The notes under the pieces were generated by a model. That model made no database searches, had not been told where the DNA came from, and saw only the letters and a program-made list of their open reading frames with translations. DNA of 64,000 nucleotides from Phenylobacterium kunshanense (GTDB lineage: Bacteria > Pseudomonadota > Alphaproteobacteria > Caulobacterales > Caulobacteraceae). Where the stretch lies: the NCBI RefSeq assembly GCF_003254525.1, contig NZ_QFYS01000003.1, forward strand, positions 372,001-436,000. The letters are read 5' to 3'. Of the stretch, positions 16,354-25,483 are shown piece after piece. The first letter of the stretch is position 1; each line of letters opens with the position of its first letter. Both the position numbers and the translations under genes were made by a program.

Positions 16354-18603
16354 ATGGCGACGATCGCTGTATCCAGCGTGCAGGGCCTTGAAGCTGCGCT
16401 CGCAGCGGCCAAGGCCGGTGACACGATTTCTCTTTCGGGCGGTAACTATGGCGAGCTGACGGTTCGCGGGAAGGTGTTCGACACCCCCGTGAAGATCGTG
16501 GCGGCCGATGCGGCCAACCCGCCGGTGTTCGACAGCATCTACATCTACAAGTCCGAAGGCCTGACGTTCACGAACGTCAGCGTGGAGTTCAAGCCGGACC
16601 AGGACACGCTGTCCTTCAGCTCGGCGGTGAAGATCAACCTGAGCAAGGACATCAGCTTCGTCGGCGGCGAGTTCAAGGGCGGGCCGGCGGTGAACGGTGT
16701 GCCGCAGGACGCCGAGACCGGCGACAGCACGGGCAATGTGCTCGGCATGCCGGCGGGCCGGGCGGTGACGATCGAGAGCTCCCAGGGCGTGACGATCCAG
16801 GGCGTGGAGATCCACGAGTTCCACAAGGGCCTGGTGCTGGCCAAGTCCAGCGGCCTGGTCATCAAGGACAACGAGATCTACGACCTGCGCACCAGCCCGA
16901 TCACCGGCGGCGGCGTGAACGACGTGGTGATCGACGGCAACCACCTGCACGATTCCAACCCCTGGCGCTGGGGCGAGGTGGACCACGCCGACTTCATCCA
17001 CCTCTGGACGAGCGAGACCGTCGGCCAGAGCAAGAACATCACCATCACCAACAACGTGCTGGAGCAGGGTGACGGCGAGGCGATCCTCGGGATCTATCTC
17101 GACGACAACGCCAACAAGCTGGGCTTCACCAACGTCGACATCTCCAACAACCTGATCATGAACGGTGACCACCAGGGCATCGGGCTGGAGAACGTCGCCA
17201 ACGGGCGGGTGGTGGACAACACGCTGCTGCGCTCGTCAGGAACCAGCAAGGACGCGCCGGGCATCCTGCTGACCAAGGGCTCGCACGACGTCCTGATCAG
17301 CGGGAACATCACCAAGTTCATCGGCACCCGCGAGGACAACTACAACCTCGACATCCGCGACAACATCCTCGTCCAGGCCGACAGCATCTACGAGCCGGGC
17401 TACTATTCGCTCGACGACGTGGAATCCGTGGCCGACCTGTCGGTGGGCGCGGCCCATGACTTCATCGAGACCCTCGTGTCGGCGTGGAAGCCGGTGGACA
17501 TCGCCACCAAGTCGGTGACGGCGCAGGCGTACGAGACGCGCGACACCGATGTGGCCGGCAAGTTCTCGACCTCGAATTCCATCGGCGACCTGGTGGTGGG
17601 CGGCCGCGGCGACGACTCGCTGATCGGCGGCTATGGCCACGACACCCTGGTGGGCGGCGCGGGCGCCGATCTGCTGAGCGGCAGCCGCGGGCACGACGTC
17701 CTGCAGGGCGATGCGGGCGCGGACACCTTCAACTTCGCGAAGGACTACCCGACCAACGGCGGCTTCGACATCATCGTCGACTTCGACCGGACCGAAGGCG
17801 ACATCATCAACCTGCACTCGATCGACGCCAACACCGCCACCACGGGGGATGACGCCTTCGCGTTCATCGGCCAGGACGCCTTCCACAAGGTCGCCGGAGA
17901 ACTGCGCGTCAAGGTCAGCGACGGCAACTCGATCATCGAGGGCGATGTCGACGGCGACGGCGTCGCAGACTTCAGCATCAAGGTCATGGGCGTCACAGAC
18001 CTCTCCTCAAACGATTTCAAGGGGGTGGCGACTGGTTCAACGGCGACCACGGCTGCGAAGAGCGGGACCACCTCCTCGGTCACCACCGAGACGGCCACCG
18101 CTCTGCCGCAGCAGCTCGACACGACCGCCGGCATGAAACTGTCCGCGAGCGGGAGCAAGGGTTCGGTCCTGGTCGGCGGGCGCGGCGGCGACACCCTGAC
18201 GGGCCTGCACGCCAACGACACGCTCATCGGCGGCGACGGCAAGGACTATCTGAGCGGCAGCCGCGGCGACGACCTGCTCGTGGGCGGGGCCGGCGCGGAC
18301 ACGTTCAACTTCGCCGCCGACTACGCGAGCGTCGGCGGGACGGACGTGGTCCAGGACTTCTCGCACGCGGACGGCGACATCCTTCGCCTCTCGTCGATGG
18401 ACGCCAACACGACCACCACCGCGAACGAGGCCTTCACCTTCATCGGAACCTCTTCGTTCCGGGGCGCGGCCGGGGAAGTGCGTTACGCCGTCGTGGATGG
18501 AAACGCGATCGTACAAGGGGACGTCAACGGCGATGGCGTCGCGGACTTCAGCATCAAGCTGATCGGCGTGGGTACGCTGGTTGCCGGCGACTTCGCACTC
18601 TGA
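16354..18603 (+). CDS. RTX/beta-helix exported protein, copy 1
   Basis: A 749-residue protein without a Sec signal. Residues about 1-370 form a parallel beta-helix (VTIQGVEIHEFH, VIKDNEIYDLR, VIDGNHLHDSN, ITITNNVLEQG, DISNNLIMNG). They are followed by RTX nonapeptides GGRGDDSLIGGYGHDTLVGG and GGAGADLLSGSRGHDVL, then a serralysin-type C-terminal module ending DVDGDGVADFSIKVMG. A second RTX plus serralysin-like module (from about residue 605) repeats the arrangement and ends LVAGDFAL, as expected for type I secretion. AlgE-type epimerases and some polysaccharide lyases have the same architecture, so extracellular, Ca-dependent action on a glycan is plausible. The ATG at 16354 is chosen over 16339 by alignment with copy 2 (MATI). 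Bases 16414-18002 are a direct repeat of 19869-21457. No HlyB/HlyD genes are in the window. Confidence 0.85.
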   Translation: MATIAVSSVQGLEAALAAAKAGDTISLSGGNYGELTVRGKVFDTPVKIVAADAANPPVFDSIYIYKSEGLTFTNVSVEFKPDQDTLSFSSAVKINLSKDISFVGGEFKGGPAVNGVPQDAETGDSTGNVLGMPAGRAVTIESSQGVTIQGVEIHEFHKGLVLAKSSGLVIKDNEIYDLRTSPITGGGVNDVVIDGNHLHDSNPWRWGEVDHADFIHLWTSETVGQSKNITITNNVLEQGDGEAILGIYLDDNANKLGFTNVDISNNLIMNGDHQGIGLENVANGRVVDNTLLRSSGTSKDAPGILLTKGSHDVLISGNITKFIGTREDNYNLDIRDNILVQADSIYEPGYYSLDDVESVADLSVGAAHDFIETLVSAWKPVDIATKSVTAQAYETRDTDVAGKFSTSNSIGDLVVGGRGDDSLIGGYGHDTLVGGAGADLLSGSRGHDVLQGDAGADTFNFAKDYPTNGGFDIIVDFDRTEGDIINLHSIDANTATTGDDAFAFIGQDAFHKVAGELRVKVSDGNSIIEGDVDGDGVADFSIKVMGVTDLSSNDFKGVATGSTATTAAKSGTTSSVTTETATALPQQLDTTAGMKLSASGSKGSVLVGGRGGDTLTGLHANDTLIGGDGKDYLSGSRGDDLLVGGAGADTFNFAADYASVGGTDVVQDFSHADGDILRLSSMDANTTTTANEAFTFIGTSSFRGAAGEVRYAVVDGNAIVQGDVNGDGVADFSIKLIGVGTLVAGDFAL
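16414..18002 (+). repeat. 1,589-bp direct repeat, left copy
   Basis: This block matches 19869-21457 without any gap, at a constant offset of 3,455 bases. By eye I count only about 15 substitutions, mostly silent, so identity is near 99%. Both borders are sharp: before GCCGGTGACACG and after GTCACAGACCT the two copies share only protein-level similarity or none. It covers nearly all of the beta-helix and the first RTX/serralysin module of the gene. Confidence 0.95.
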
Positions 18604-18633
18604 ATGAAACGGCCCTCGGAGCGCAACAGGCGG

Positions 18634-19605
18634 TCAAACGCTGTTGCGCTCCGTTACTCGGACCCGGATTCGATCAAGGGGACGGTCGAGCAGGAAGTAG
18701 GTGAGCACCGCCAAGATCACCGAGATGACCAGCGTGGCTAGCTTCGACGGCAACCCGTGCCCGTAGGCTGAAGCCATCAAGGCGATGACCGGATAGTGAA
18801 CGAGGTAAAGGGGATAGCTCAGGTTGCCCAAGTGCCTGTCGAACGACGTCGAGCGGATCGTCAGAGAATGGGCGACGTAGGGCAGCAGAGGTAGCAGCCA
18901 GATCATTCCCCAGATGTCGTGATCAAAGGGGTCCGGAGTCGACTTCCTAAAGAACGGCGTCGCGGCGGTGACGGCGGTCATCGCGATGAAGGCCCCCAGC
19001 GACAGCATGGCTGACCGATTTCCGGGTTTCCACGCCGCGACGTGCGTTAAGGCGCCGAGCATGAAGACCGGGAGAAACTTCGCGACGGTGACGATGTCGT
19101 GTCGCTCATGCAGCCACCAGCCGAACGCGCCAATCACCACGCTTGCGAGCAGCGTGACCTTTGGCGCGCGCACAAGGAAGGCAAGTGCAAGCGGTAGCAG
19201 GAGGTAGAACTGAAGCTCTACGTCCAATGACCATGAGACGCCGGTCGGATCGTATCCCCAGGACGCGATGCCCAACAGCGTCAGGTTCGTCCACCCCATG
19301 TCGTCCCACTGATTGCGGGCGAGCGCGGCGGCGACCGTAATGATGAAGAAGAGCGGAGCGATACGCCAATAGCGGCTCAGGTAGTAGAGCCCGACGCGGT
19401 TGCCGCCGAATTTCTCCTGGTAGATCCGCGCGGTCCAATAGCCCGATAGGAAGAAGAACAGCAGCACCGCGAGCCGCCCTACGTCGAACCCGCTCATGTG
19501 GGACAGAACCACGGCGAAAGCGAGCATCAGGCGAAAGGCTCCGGGCGGTGCCACGAGCCCAAGTTTAGGCAGCGATAGCTGCATGACGCCGCGCGCCTCA
19601 CCCAT
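18634..19605 (-). CDS. membrane acyltransferase (acyltransferase family 3)
   Basis: A 323-residue polytopic protein of the OafA/ExoZ-type family. Typical elements are LMLAFAVVLSHMSGFDVGRLAV (His after the first span), LFFFLSGYWTARIY, YLSRYWRIAPLFF (the R-x-x-R/RI element), GVSWSLDVELQFYLLLPL and the late YPLYLVHYPVIAL. Such proteins transfer acetyl or other acyl groups to surface glycans. The frame is open to 19740, but the first 45 residues are low-complexity basic sequence; ATG 19605, after a GGGGGG tract, fits best, with ATG 19584 as an alternative. It lies inside the segment bounded by the two direct repeats and points against both RTX genes. Confidence 0.83.
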   Translation of the reverse strand: MGEARGVMQLSLPKLGLVAPPGAFRLMLAFAVVLSHMSGFDVGRLAVLLFFFLSGYWTARIYQEKFGGNRVGLYYLSRYWRIAPLFFIITVAAALARNQWDDMGWTNLTLLGIASWGYDPTGVSWSLDVELQFYLLLPLALAFLVRAPKVTLLASVVIGAFGWWLHERHDIVTVAKFLPVFMLGALTHVAAWKPGNRSAMLSLGAFIAMTAVTAATPFFRKSTPDPFDHDIWGMIWLLPLLPYVAHSLTIRSTSFDRHLGNLSYPLYLVHYPVIALMASAYGHGLPSKLATLVISVILAVLTYFLLDRPLDRIRVRVTERNSV

Positions 19606-19808
19606 TTCGGGACGCCCCCCGCAATCCACGACCGACAGCGCAGGAATTGCACTTTCGGTCGTTCGTCGCCACCGGCTTCTGTGTGCCAGGCCCGGGGTGG
19701 CCGTCTGCCGCCGCCGCGGCTCCTGAGCGTGGGGCCGCACCTTTCGTCGAACGCCATGGACGGCTAGGATGCCGGTGGGCGGCTGCTCAACTTTCCGGTG
19801 GAGGGCCG

Positions 19809-21668
19809 ATGGCCACGATCTACGCAGCGAACGCGGCGGAACTCTCGGTCGCGCTCCAGTATGCGGCCGCCGGTGACACGATTTCTCTTTCGGGCGGGAA
19901 CTATGGCGAGCTGACGGTTCGCGGGATGGTGTTCGACACCCCCGTGAAGATCGTGGCGGCCGATGCGGCCAACCCGCCGGTGTTCGACAGCATCTACATC
20001 TACAAGTCCGAAGGCCTGACGTTCACGAATGTCAGCGTGGAGTTCAAGCCGGACCAGGACACGCTGTCCTCCAGCTCGGCGGTGAAGATCAACCTGAGCA
20101 AGGACATCAGCTTCGTCGGCGGCGAGTTCAAGGGCGGGCCGGCGGTGAACGGTGTGCCGCAGGACGCCGAGACCGGCGACAGCACGGGCAATGTGCTCGG
20201 CATGCCGGCGGGCCGGGCGGTGACGATCGAGAGCTCCCAGGGCGTGACGATCCAGGGCGTGGAGATCCACGAGTTCCACAAGGGCCTGGTGCTGGCCAAG
20301 TCCAGCGGCCTGGTGATCAAGGACAACGAGATCTACGACCTGCGCACCAGCCCGATCACCGGCGGCGGCGTGAACGACGTGGTGATCGACGGCAACCACC
20401 TGCACGATTCCAACCCCTGGCGCTGGGGCGAGGTGGACCACGCCGACTTCATCCACCTCTGGACGAGCGAGACCGTCGGCCAGAGCAAGAATATCACCAT
20501 CACCAACAACGTGCTGGAGCAGGGCGACGGCGAGGCGATCCTCGGGATCTATCTCGACGACAACGCCAACAAGCTGGGCTTCACCAACGTCGACATCTCC
20601 AACAACCTGATCATGAACGGTGACCACCAGGGCATCGGGCTGGAGAACGTCGCCAACGGGCGGGTGGTGGACAACACGCTGCTGCGCTCGTCGGGAACCA
20701 GCAAGGACGCGCCGGGCATCCTGCTGACCAAGGGCTCGCACGACGTCCTGATCAGCGGGAACATCACCAAGTTCATCGGCACCCGCGAGGACAACTACAA
20801 CCTCGACATCCGCGACAACATCCTCGTCCAGGCCGACAGCATCTACGAGCCGGGCTACTATTCGCTCGACGACGTGGACTCCGTGGCCGACCTGTCGGTG
20901 GGCGCGGCCCACGACTTCATCGAGACCCTCGTGTCGGCGTGGAAGCCGGTGGACATCGCCACCAAGTCGGTGACGGCGCAGGCGTACGAGACGCGGGACA
21001 CCGATGTGGCCGGCAAGTTCTCGACCTCGAATTCCATCGGCGACCTGGTGGTGGGCGGCCGCGGCGACGACTCGCTGATCGGCGGCTATGGCCACGACAC
21101 CCTGGTGGGCGGCGCGGGCGCCGACCTGCTGAGCGGCAGCCGCGGGCACGACGTCCTGCAGGGCGATGCGGGCGCGGACACCTTCAACTTCGCGAAGGAC
21201 TACCCGACCAACGGCAGCTTCGACATCATCGTCGACTTCGACCGGACCGAAGGCGACATCATCAACCTGCACTCGATCGACGCCAACACCGCCACCACGG
21301 GGGATGACGCCTTCGCGTTCATCGGCCAGGACGCCTTCCACAAGGTCGCCGGAGAACTGCGCGTCAAGGTCAGCGACGGCAGCTCGATCATCGAGGGCGA
21401 TGTCGACGGCGACGGCGTCGCAGACTTCAGCATCAAGGTCATGGGCGTCACAGACCTTACAGCCAGCGACTTCAGGGGGGTGGTCCAGGGAGCCGGATCG
21501 GGGACGATCCAGACGCCGCCAGCTTCTGGAGGAGTCGCTCCCAACCCGGGCGCCGGCGGACAGGGGGGCACGGCGGATCCGCAGCAAGGCACGGAGACGC
21601 CGCCGCTCGATCTGGAACTCGTCTACGGCGGCCTTTCGCTTGGTCAGGGGTGGGGGCTGCTGGCCTGA
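19809..21668 (+). CDS. RTX/beta-helix exported protein, copy 2
   Basis: A 619-residue paralogue of the protein at 16354. The ATG at 19809 follows a good ribosome site (GGTGGAGGG) and gives MATIYAANAAELSVAL. From residue 21 on it is nearly identical to copy 1 through the beta-helix, the RTX nonapeptides and the first serralysin-like module. It then diverges after MGVTDL. In place of copy 1's second RTX module it has a Gly/Pro-rich tail (PPASGGVAPNPGAGGQGG) and a short end, YGGLSLGQGWGLLA. Whether this tail still works as a type I secretion signal is unclear. The substitutions K-to-M, F-to-S, G-to-S and N-to-S relative to copy 1 are conservative in number and position. Confidence 0.85.
   Translation: MATIYAANAAELSVALQYAAAGDTISLSGGNYGELTVRGMVFDTPVKIVAADAANPPVFDSIYIYKSEGLTFTNVSVEFKPDQDTLSSSSAVKINLSKDISFVGGEFKGGPAVNGVPQDAETGDSTGNVLGMPAGRAVTIESSQGVTIQGVEIHEFHKGLVLAKSSGLVIKDNEIYDLRTSPITGGGVNDVVIDGNHLHDSNPWRWGEVDHADFIHLWTSETVGQSKNITITNNVLEQGDGEAILGIYLDDNANKLGFTNVDISNNLIMNGDHQGIGLENVANGRVVDNTLLRSSGTSKDAPGILLTKGSHDVLISGNITKFIGTREDNYNLDIRDNILVQADSIYEPGYYSLDDVDSVADLSVGAAHDFIETLVSAWKPVDIATKSVTAQAYETRDTDVAGKFSTSNSIGDLVVGGRGDDSLIGGYGHDTLVGGAGADLLSGSRGHDVLQGDAGADTFNFAKDYPTNGSFDIIVDFDRTEGDIINLHSIDANTATTGDDAFAFIGQDAFHKVAGELRVKVSDGSSIIEGDVDGDGVADFSIKVMGVTDLTASDFRGVVQGAGSGTIQTPPASGGVAPNPGAGGQGGTADPQQGTETPPLDLELVYGGLSLGQGWGLLA
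19869..21457 (+). repeat. 1,589-bp direct repeat, right copy
   Basis: This is the partner of 16414-18002 in the same orientation. Recombination between the copies would delete or amplify a 3,455-bp unit containing the end of copy 1, the acyltransferase gene at 18634 and the start of copy 2, leaving one hybrid gene. Near-identity despite distinct flanks suggests either a very recent duplication or ongoing gene conversion. Confidence 0.95.
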
Positions 21669-21809
21669 GGAGATGCGCGGCGTGCGCGGCAGGCGTGCGC
21701 CGATAACGTGACTTTCATCTGTTGGCGGGCCTATTCCGGCGATGAGGCCGTTGGAGTATGGCGGCCAATCGGCAGAGGCGCGAATGCGCCCGCCCGCTGG
21801 AGGAACTGA

Positions 21810-22985
21810 GTGACCGTGCCAAGCCCGACAGCAGCGGCGGATCGTCGGTCGGCGTCCCGATGGAGCAAATGGCTCGGCCTTCAGCGCATCGACGTCAACG
21901 ACCGGGACAACAATTTCTACGCGGTGCGCCTGTTCCTCGCGGCGCGGGTGATCTTCGGCCACGCCTTCGTGCTCGGCGGCATCGCCCTCGACGCGGGCAA
22001 CGCCAATTTCGGACGCCTCTACAACTCCTTGGGCGTCAATGGCTTTTTCGTGATCAGTGGCTTCCTCGTGACGCGAAGCCTGCTCTCAAGCAAGACCATG
22101 ACCGACTATGTCGTGGCCCGGGTGCTGCGCATCGTGCCGGCGCTCTGGGTGATGCTGTTCGTGACCGTCGCTGCCGTGGTGCTGTTCGCATCCGACCGGT
22201 CAGCGGCCACCCTGGCGTCCGCCGGCAGGTACCTCGCCGAGAACCTGAGCATTATTTTCGTCAGCTACACGATCGACGGCGTCTTTCCCGGGATGGTCAA
22301 CACGGCCATCAATGGCTCGATCTGGAGCTTGCGATGGGAGGTGTTCTGCTACGCCCTGCTAGGCGCGGTCGGATACGTCGGGCTCACGCGGAAACCCTCG
22401 ATCGTCGCGGCGCTGACGGCCGTCCTGATCGTCGCCTTCTTCTTCATCGGCTACGATCCGGCAAACGACCTGCTGGCGGGCCGCCTGAAGCTGTGCAGCC
22501 TGTTCTTCTTCGGCGCCAGCCTGGCGCTCTATGCGGAGAAGATCCTGGTCGGGGTCTGGGTCGGTCTTGCGGCCGTCCTGCTAGCCGGTGTCATCGGCTA
22601 CTTCACTGAGATTTTTGATCTTGTCTATTATGCATTCGGGTATCTGCTGATTTCGATCTCGTATTCGAAGGCGTCGGTGTTGCGATCTGTGTCCCGAGCC
22701 TTGGAGCTCAGATCGATCGGGAAGCCGGATTTGTCATATGGGATCTTTTTGTACTCATTTCCCATTCAGCAACTTCTGTATTACTACAAGATAACCAGCA
22801 GTCCGGTCGCGAATATCGCTCTGACCATCATGATCGCCAGCATCTGCGCCTATCTTTCATCGCAATACGTCGAGAAGCCCACCGCCGCGCTTCGCGGCCG
22901 AGTGGTCAAGGCGGTTAGGGAGCCGCTGGCTCTTCTGACGCTGAAGCGACCGAAGGCCGACTCCCCCAGCGCGCCGGGCGAATAG
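21810..22985 (+). CDS. membrane acyltransferase (acyltransferase family 3)
   Basis: A 391-residue polytopic acyltransferase. Family marks are NNFYAVRLFLAARVIFGHAFVLGG (catalytic-type His), GVNGFFVISGFLVTRSL, VVARVLRIVPALWVM, NGSIWSLRWEVFCYALLG (the WSLxxE element) and DLSYGIFLYSFPIQQLLYYY. It starts at a GTG after GGAGGAACTGA. The last third (about 22610-22860) is AT-rich compared with the rest, as in the Wzy gene. With the acyltransferase at 18634 it gives the island two candidates for O-acyl decoration of the polymer. Confidence 0.87.
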   Translation: MTVPSPTAAADRRSASRWSKWLGLQRIDVNDRDNNFYAVRLFLAARVIFGHAFVLGGIALDAGNANFGRLYNSLGVNGFFVISGFLVTRSLLSSKTMTDYVVARVLRIVPALWVMLFVTVAAVVLFASDRSAATLASAGRYLAENLSIIFVSYTIDGVFPGMVNTAINGSIWSLRWEVFCYALLGAVGYVGLTRKPSIVAALTAVLIVAFFFIGYDPANDLLAGRLKLCSLFFFGASLALYAEKILVGVWVGLAAVLLAGVIGYFTEIFDLVYYAFGYLLISISYSKASVLRSVSRALELRSIGKPDLSYGIFLYSFPIQQLLYYYKITSSPVANIALTIMIASICAYLSSQYVEKPTAALRGRVVKAVREPLALLTLKRPKADSPSAPGE

Positions 22986-22989
22986 CCCT

Positions 22990-23337
22990 CTACCGCGGCT
23001 TCAGCGCCAGCCAGGCTTCGCGGACCTTGGCCAAGTGGGGCTGGACGTCGCCTTCCAGCTCGTGACGCGCTTCGAAGGCCATGCCGGCGAGGTCGGCGCG
23101 GCGCCACTTCAGCACGACCTCGAAGGCCACGCCGATGTCGAAGCGGAGCAGCACGAAGCGGGGCGGGAGCTTGTAGAAGTGCGAGAGCTCGATCTTGGCG
23201 CCGCTGGGGCTGAGGTCGCGGATCACGCAGTCGGCCCAGAGGGCCAGGTCCTTGCCGTGCATCACCCGGGCGCGGATGTTCGCCGGCTCGCGCGGCTCGG
23301 AGCGGCGCTCGATGTAGCTGGGAACCGGCGGGGTCAT
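22990..23337 (-). CDS. PilZ-domain protein
   Basis: A 115-residue protein consisting of a single PilZ domain. The two c-di-GMP-binding motifs are present: RxxxR at residues 12-16 (RSEPR) and D-x-S-x-x-G at residues 41-46 (DLSPSG). c-di-GMP commonly controls exopolysaccharide production and surface attachment, so a protein of this kind beside the glycan island is sensible, though its target is unknown. It ends five bases after the convergent acyltransferase gene and is transcribed in the same direction as the virB operon, 74 bp downstream of it. Confidence 0.87.
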   Translation of the reverse strand: MTPPVPSYIERRSEPREPANIRARVMHGKDLALWADCVIRDLSPSGAKIELSHFYKLPPRFVLLRFDIGVAFEVVLKWRRADLAGMAFEARHELEGDVQPHLAKVREAWLALKPR

Positions 23338-23411
23338 GGCCTGCGACCTTAGCGGGCCATGCTTAAAAGAATTTCCCCTTTTGCGCGCACCCGGTGCGGC
23401 AAAATCGCCGA

Positions 23412-24392
23412 TCAGCCGGGCTGGAAGCGGATCTCTGTGACGCGGCGCGCCCCGTCGATGCGCTCGATCTGGACCACCACGTCGATGACCTTGCTCACAT
23501 AGGTCTGCACCTTGTCCCAGCCGAGGTCGACGCCGGAGGTGAGGGCCAGCAGGGCGATCTGGTCCAGGGCGCCGCCCGGGCTGTCGGCGTGCACCGTGGT
23601 GATCGAGCCGGGGTGGCCGCTGTTGACGGCGCGCAGGAAGGCGAAGGCCTCCTTGCCGCGCAGCTCGCCCAGCATGATCCGATCGGGACGCAGCCGGAGG
23701 GAGGCGGCCAGCAGGGCGTCGGCGTCGACGCGCGCCTCGCCGAGATCGCCGCGCACCGCCACGAGGCCGACGCTGTTGGGATGGTCGAGCCGGATCTCCG
23801 GGGCGTCCTCGATGACCACCAGGCGCTCCCCGCGGTCGATCTCCTTGACCAGGGCGTTGAGCAGGGTGGTCTTGCCGCTGCCGGTGCCGCCGGAGATGAC
23901 GATCGTCTTGCGACGCTTGACGGCCTGCTTGAGGAAGCCGCCGAGGTCGCCACCGTCCAGGAGAGCCTTCAATTCGTCGTCCGCGCGGGCCTCCCGCTCG
24001 GGGTCGACGCGCGCCGTCGTGCAGAACAGGCCATCGCGGTCGAGGTCGCCGATCGACAGGTCGGAGATCAGATGCTTGCGGACGGCGAGGGCGAGGCCCC
24101 CGCGCGTTGCAGGCGGGGCGACGACCTGGACGCGGGCGCCGTCGGGCAGGGTGGCCGACAGGAGCGGTTGCTCGCGGTTGACGCCCTGGTGGCTGGCGGC
24201 GGCGATCTGGCGGGCGAGGCGCTGTAGCGCGGTCTCGTCGAGCTGATCCGCTGGCTCACGGGTCATGCCGCCCCCCGTGGTCTCGACCCAGACCTCGCCG
24301 GGCCGGTTGACCAGCACGTCGGTGACGTCGGGCCGCGAGAGCCAGGGCGACAGAGGCGCCAGGTAGGCGGAGAGGTAGACGTTGGCGGTCAA
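23412..24392 (-). CDS. virB11: type IV secretion ATPase VirB11
   Basis: A 326-residue hexameric-type secretion ATPase. Walker A is SGGTGSGKTTLL (about residues 167-178), followed by an Asp box VVIEDAPEI, Walker B RPDRIMLGELRG (235-246) and the His box GHPGSITTVHAD (259-270). The N-terminal half is the usual VirB11 domain. It would work at the cytoplasmic face with VirB4 to drive pilus assembly or substrate transfer. Start is a TTG overlapping the virB10 stop (TTGA). It is the last gene of the eight-gene virB operon. Confidence 0.93.
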   Translation of the reverse strand: MTANVYLSAYLAPLSPWLSRPDVTDVLVNRPGEVWVETTGGGMTREPADQLDETALQRLARQIAAASHQGVNREQPLLSATLPDGARVQVVAPPATRGGLALAVRKHLISDLSIGDLDRDGLFCTTARVDPEREARADDELKALLDGGDLGGFLKQAVKRRKTIVISGGTGSGKTTLLNALVKEIDRGERLVVIEDAPEIRLDHPNSVGLVAVRGDLGEARVDADALLAASLRLRPDRIMLGELRGKEAFAFLRAVNSGHPGSITTVHADSPGGALDQIALLALTSGVDLGWDKVQTYVSKVIDVVVQIERIDGARRVTEIRFQPG

Positions 24393-25483
24393 CGCACCAC
24401 CCCCGCGAAGTCGAGGTCCCGCGCCACGAAGACCTGCACCGGCACGCCCTGGGGCACGCGGATGGTGTCGGGGATGTCCATCTGCTTCTGCAGCGCCTGG
24501 GAGGCGACCTGGCTGGCCTGGGCAGGCGAGCCGATCACCAGGGTGGTGTTGTCGCTGCCCGAGGCGGAGTTGGCGAGGGCCTGGGAGCCGGCGCTGACCA
24601 CCGAGAGCAGGATCGAGCCGCCGAAGCGGCGGAAGAAGTGGGTGTCCACCTCGCCCGGCAGACCGCCGCGGCCCAGGCGGTCGGTGGCGGGCGAGCCGAC
24701 CTCGATGGTCACGCCCGTGGGGGTGATGATGCGGGTCCAGACGACGAAGGCCCGGGTCTGGCCGACCGCGACGGCGCTCTTGTACTGGCCGATCAGCTTC
24801 GAGCCGCGCGGGATGAGCACCCGGCTGCCGTCGAAGCTACGCACGTCGCGACTGACGACGCCGCGGACCGAACCGGGCAGGTCGGAGTCGATGGCGGTTT
24901 CCAGCACGGCGGCGATCACCGTGCCCTGCGGAACCGTGCGGCCGAGGTTGTACATCTGGGTCGCGCGGGCCGTGTCGCCGGCGCCCCGCGTGACGCGGGC
25001 GGCGAAGCGCTCGTCGGCAGACGCGCCGGGATCGTCGGAAGGTCCGGCCGCCGCCGGGGGGGCGCCGGCCGGCGCCGTGGCGGCCTGGGCGAGCTGGACG
25101 GCCGCGGCGTCGCCCTGGGTGCTGAAGTCGACGACCATGGCCGGCGCGCGCCAATGGGCCTCCGACGGATTGGCCGTGGGCGCGGTCGGGATCAGGGCGA
25201 CAGGGGCCGGCGCCGCCGCGGGCGCTGGAGCAGGCGGGGGCGCGGGCGCCGCCTGCGGCGCTGGAGCGACCACGGGGCGGGCGGTCGCCGTCTTCTGCGG
25301 CTGGGCCTGGGCTTCGCGTCCCGAACTCAGGCCGTTGAAGACGACGAAGCCGAGGATGCAGGCGCCGAGGCCGCCGGCCCAGAGGGTGATGGGGGAATTC
25401 GACTGGCGCACACGCGGCGCCGACGTCTGGCCGCGAGCGAAGACGGGGCTGGCGTCGCTGGAGATCGGGGTCTTGCGGGTCAT
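24389..25483 (-). CDS. virB10: type IV secretion protein VirB10 (TrbI-like)
   Basis: A 364-residue bitopic protein. A single membrane span (SPITLWAGGLGACILGFVVF) is followed by a periplasmic linker rich in Ala and Pro (about residues 70-105). The C-terminal TrbI domain runs from about 190, with YNLGRTVPQGTVIAAVLETA, GSRVLIPRGSKLIGQY and the outer-membrane antenna region near FFRRFGGSILLSVVSAGSQAL. It spans both membranes and links the energised inner complex to the VirB9 outer ring. The ATG at 25483 overlaps the virB9 stop by four bases. The frame runs open far upstream, over virB9, but that part is a shadow. Confidence 0.93.
   Translation of the reverse strand: MTRKTPISSDASPVFARGQTSAPRVRQSNSPITLWAGGLGACILGFVVFNGLSSGREAQAQPQKTATARPVVAPAPQAAPAPPPAPAPAAAPAPVALIPTAPTANPSEAHWRAPAMVVDFSTQGDAAAVQLAQAATAPAGAPPAAAGPSDDPGASADERFAARVTRGAGDTARATQMYNLGRTVPQGTVIAAVLETAIDSDLPGSVRGVVSRDVRSFDGSRVLIPRGSKLIGQYKSAVAVGQTRAFVVWTRIITPTGVTIEVGSPATDRLGRGGLPGEVDTHFFRRFGGSILLSVVSAGSQALANSASGSDNTTLVIGSPAQASQVASQALQKQMDIPDTIRVPQGVPVQVFVARDLDFAGVVR

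Noticed and set aside
17580..18330. Repetitive DNA that could look like a CRISPR or tandem array
   Set aside because: The repeats are in-frame GGxGxDxLx codons of RTX motifs, with no spacers.
19764..21962. 732-residue open frame on the minus strand over RTX copy 2
   Set aside because: It mirrors the codon bias of the plus-strand gene, lacks domains, and the same shadow appears over copy 1.
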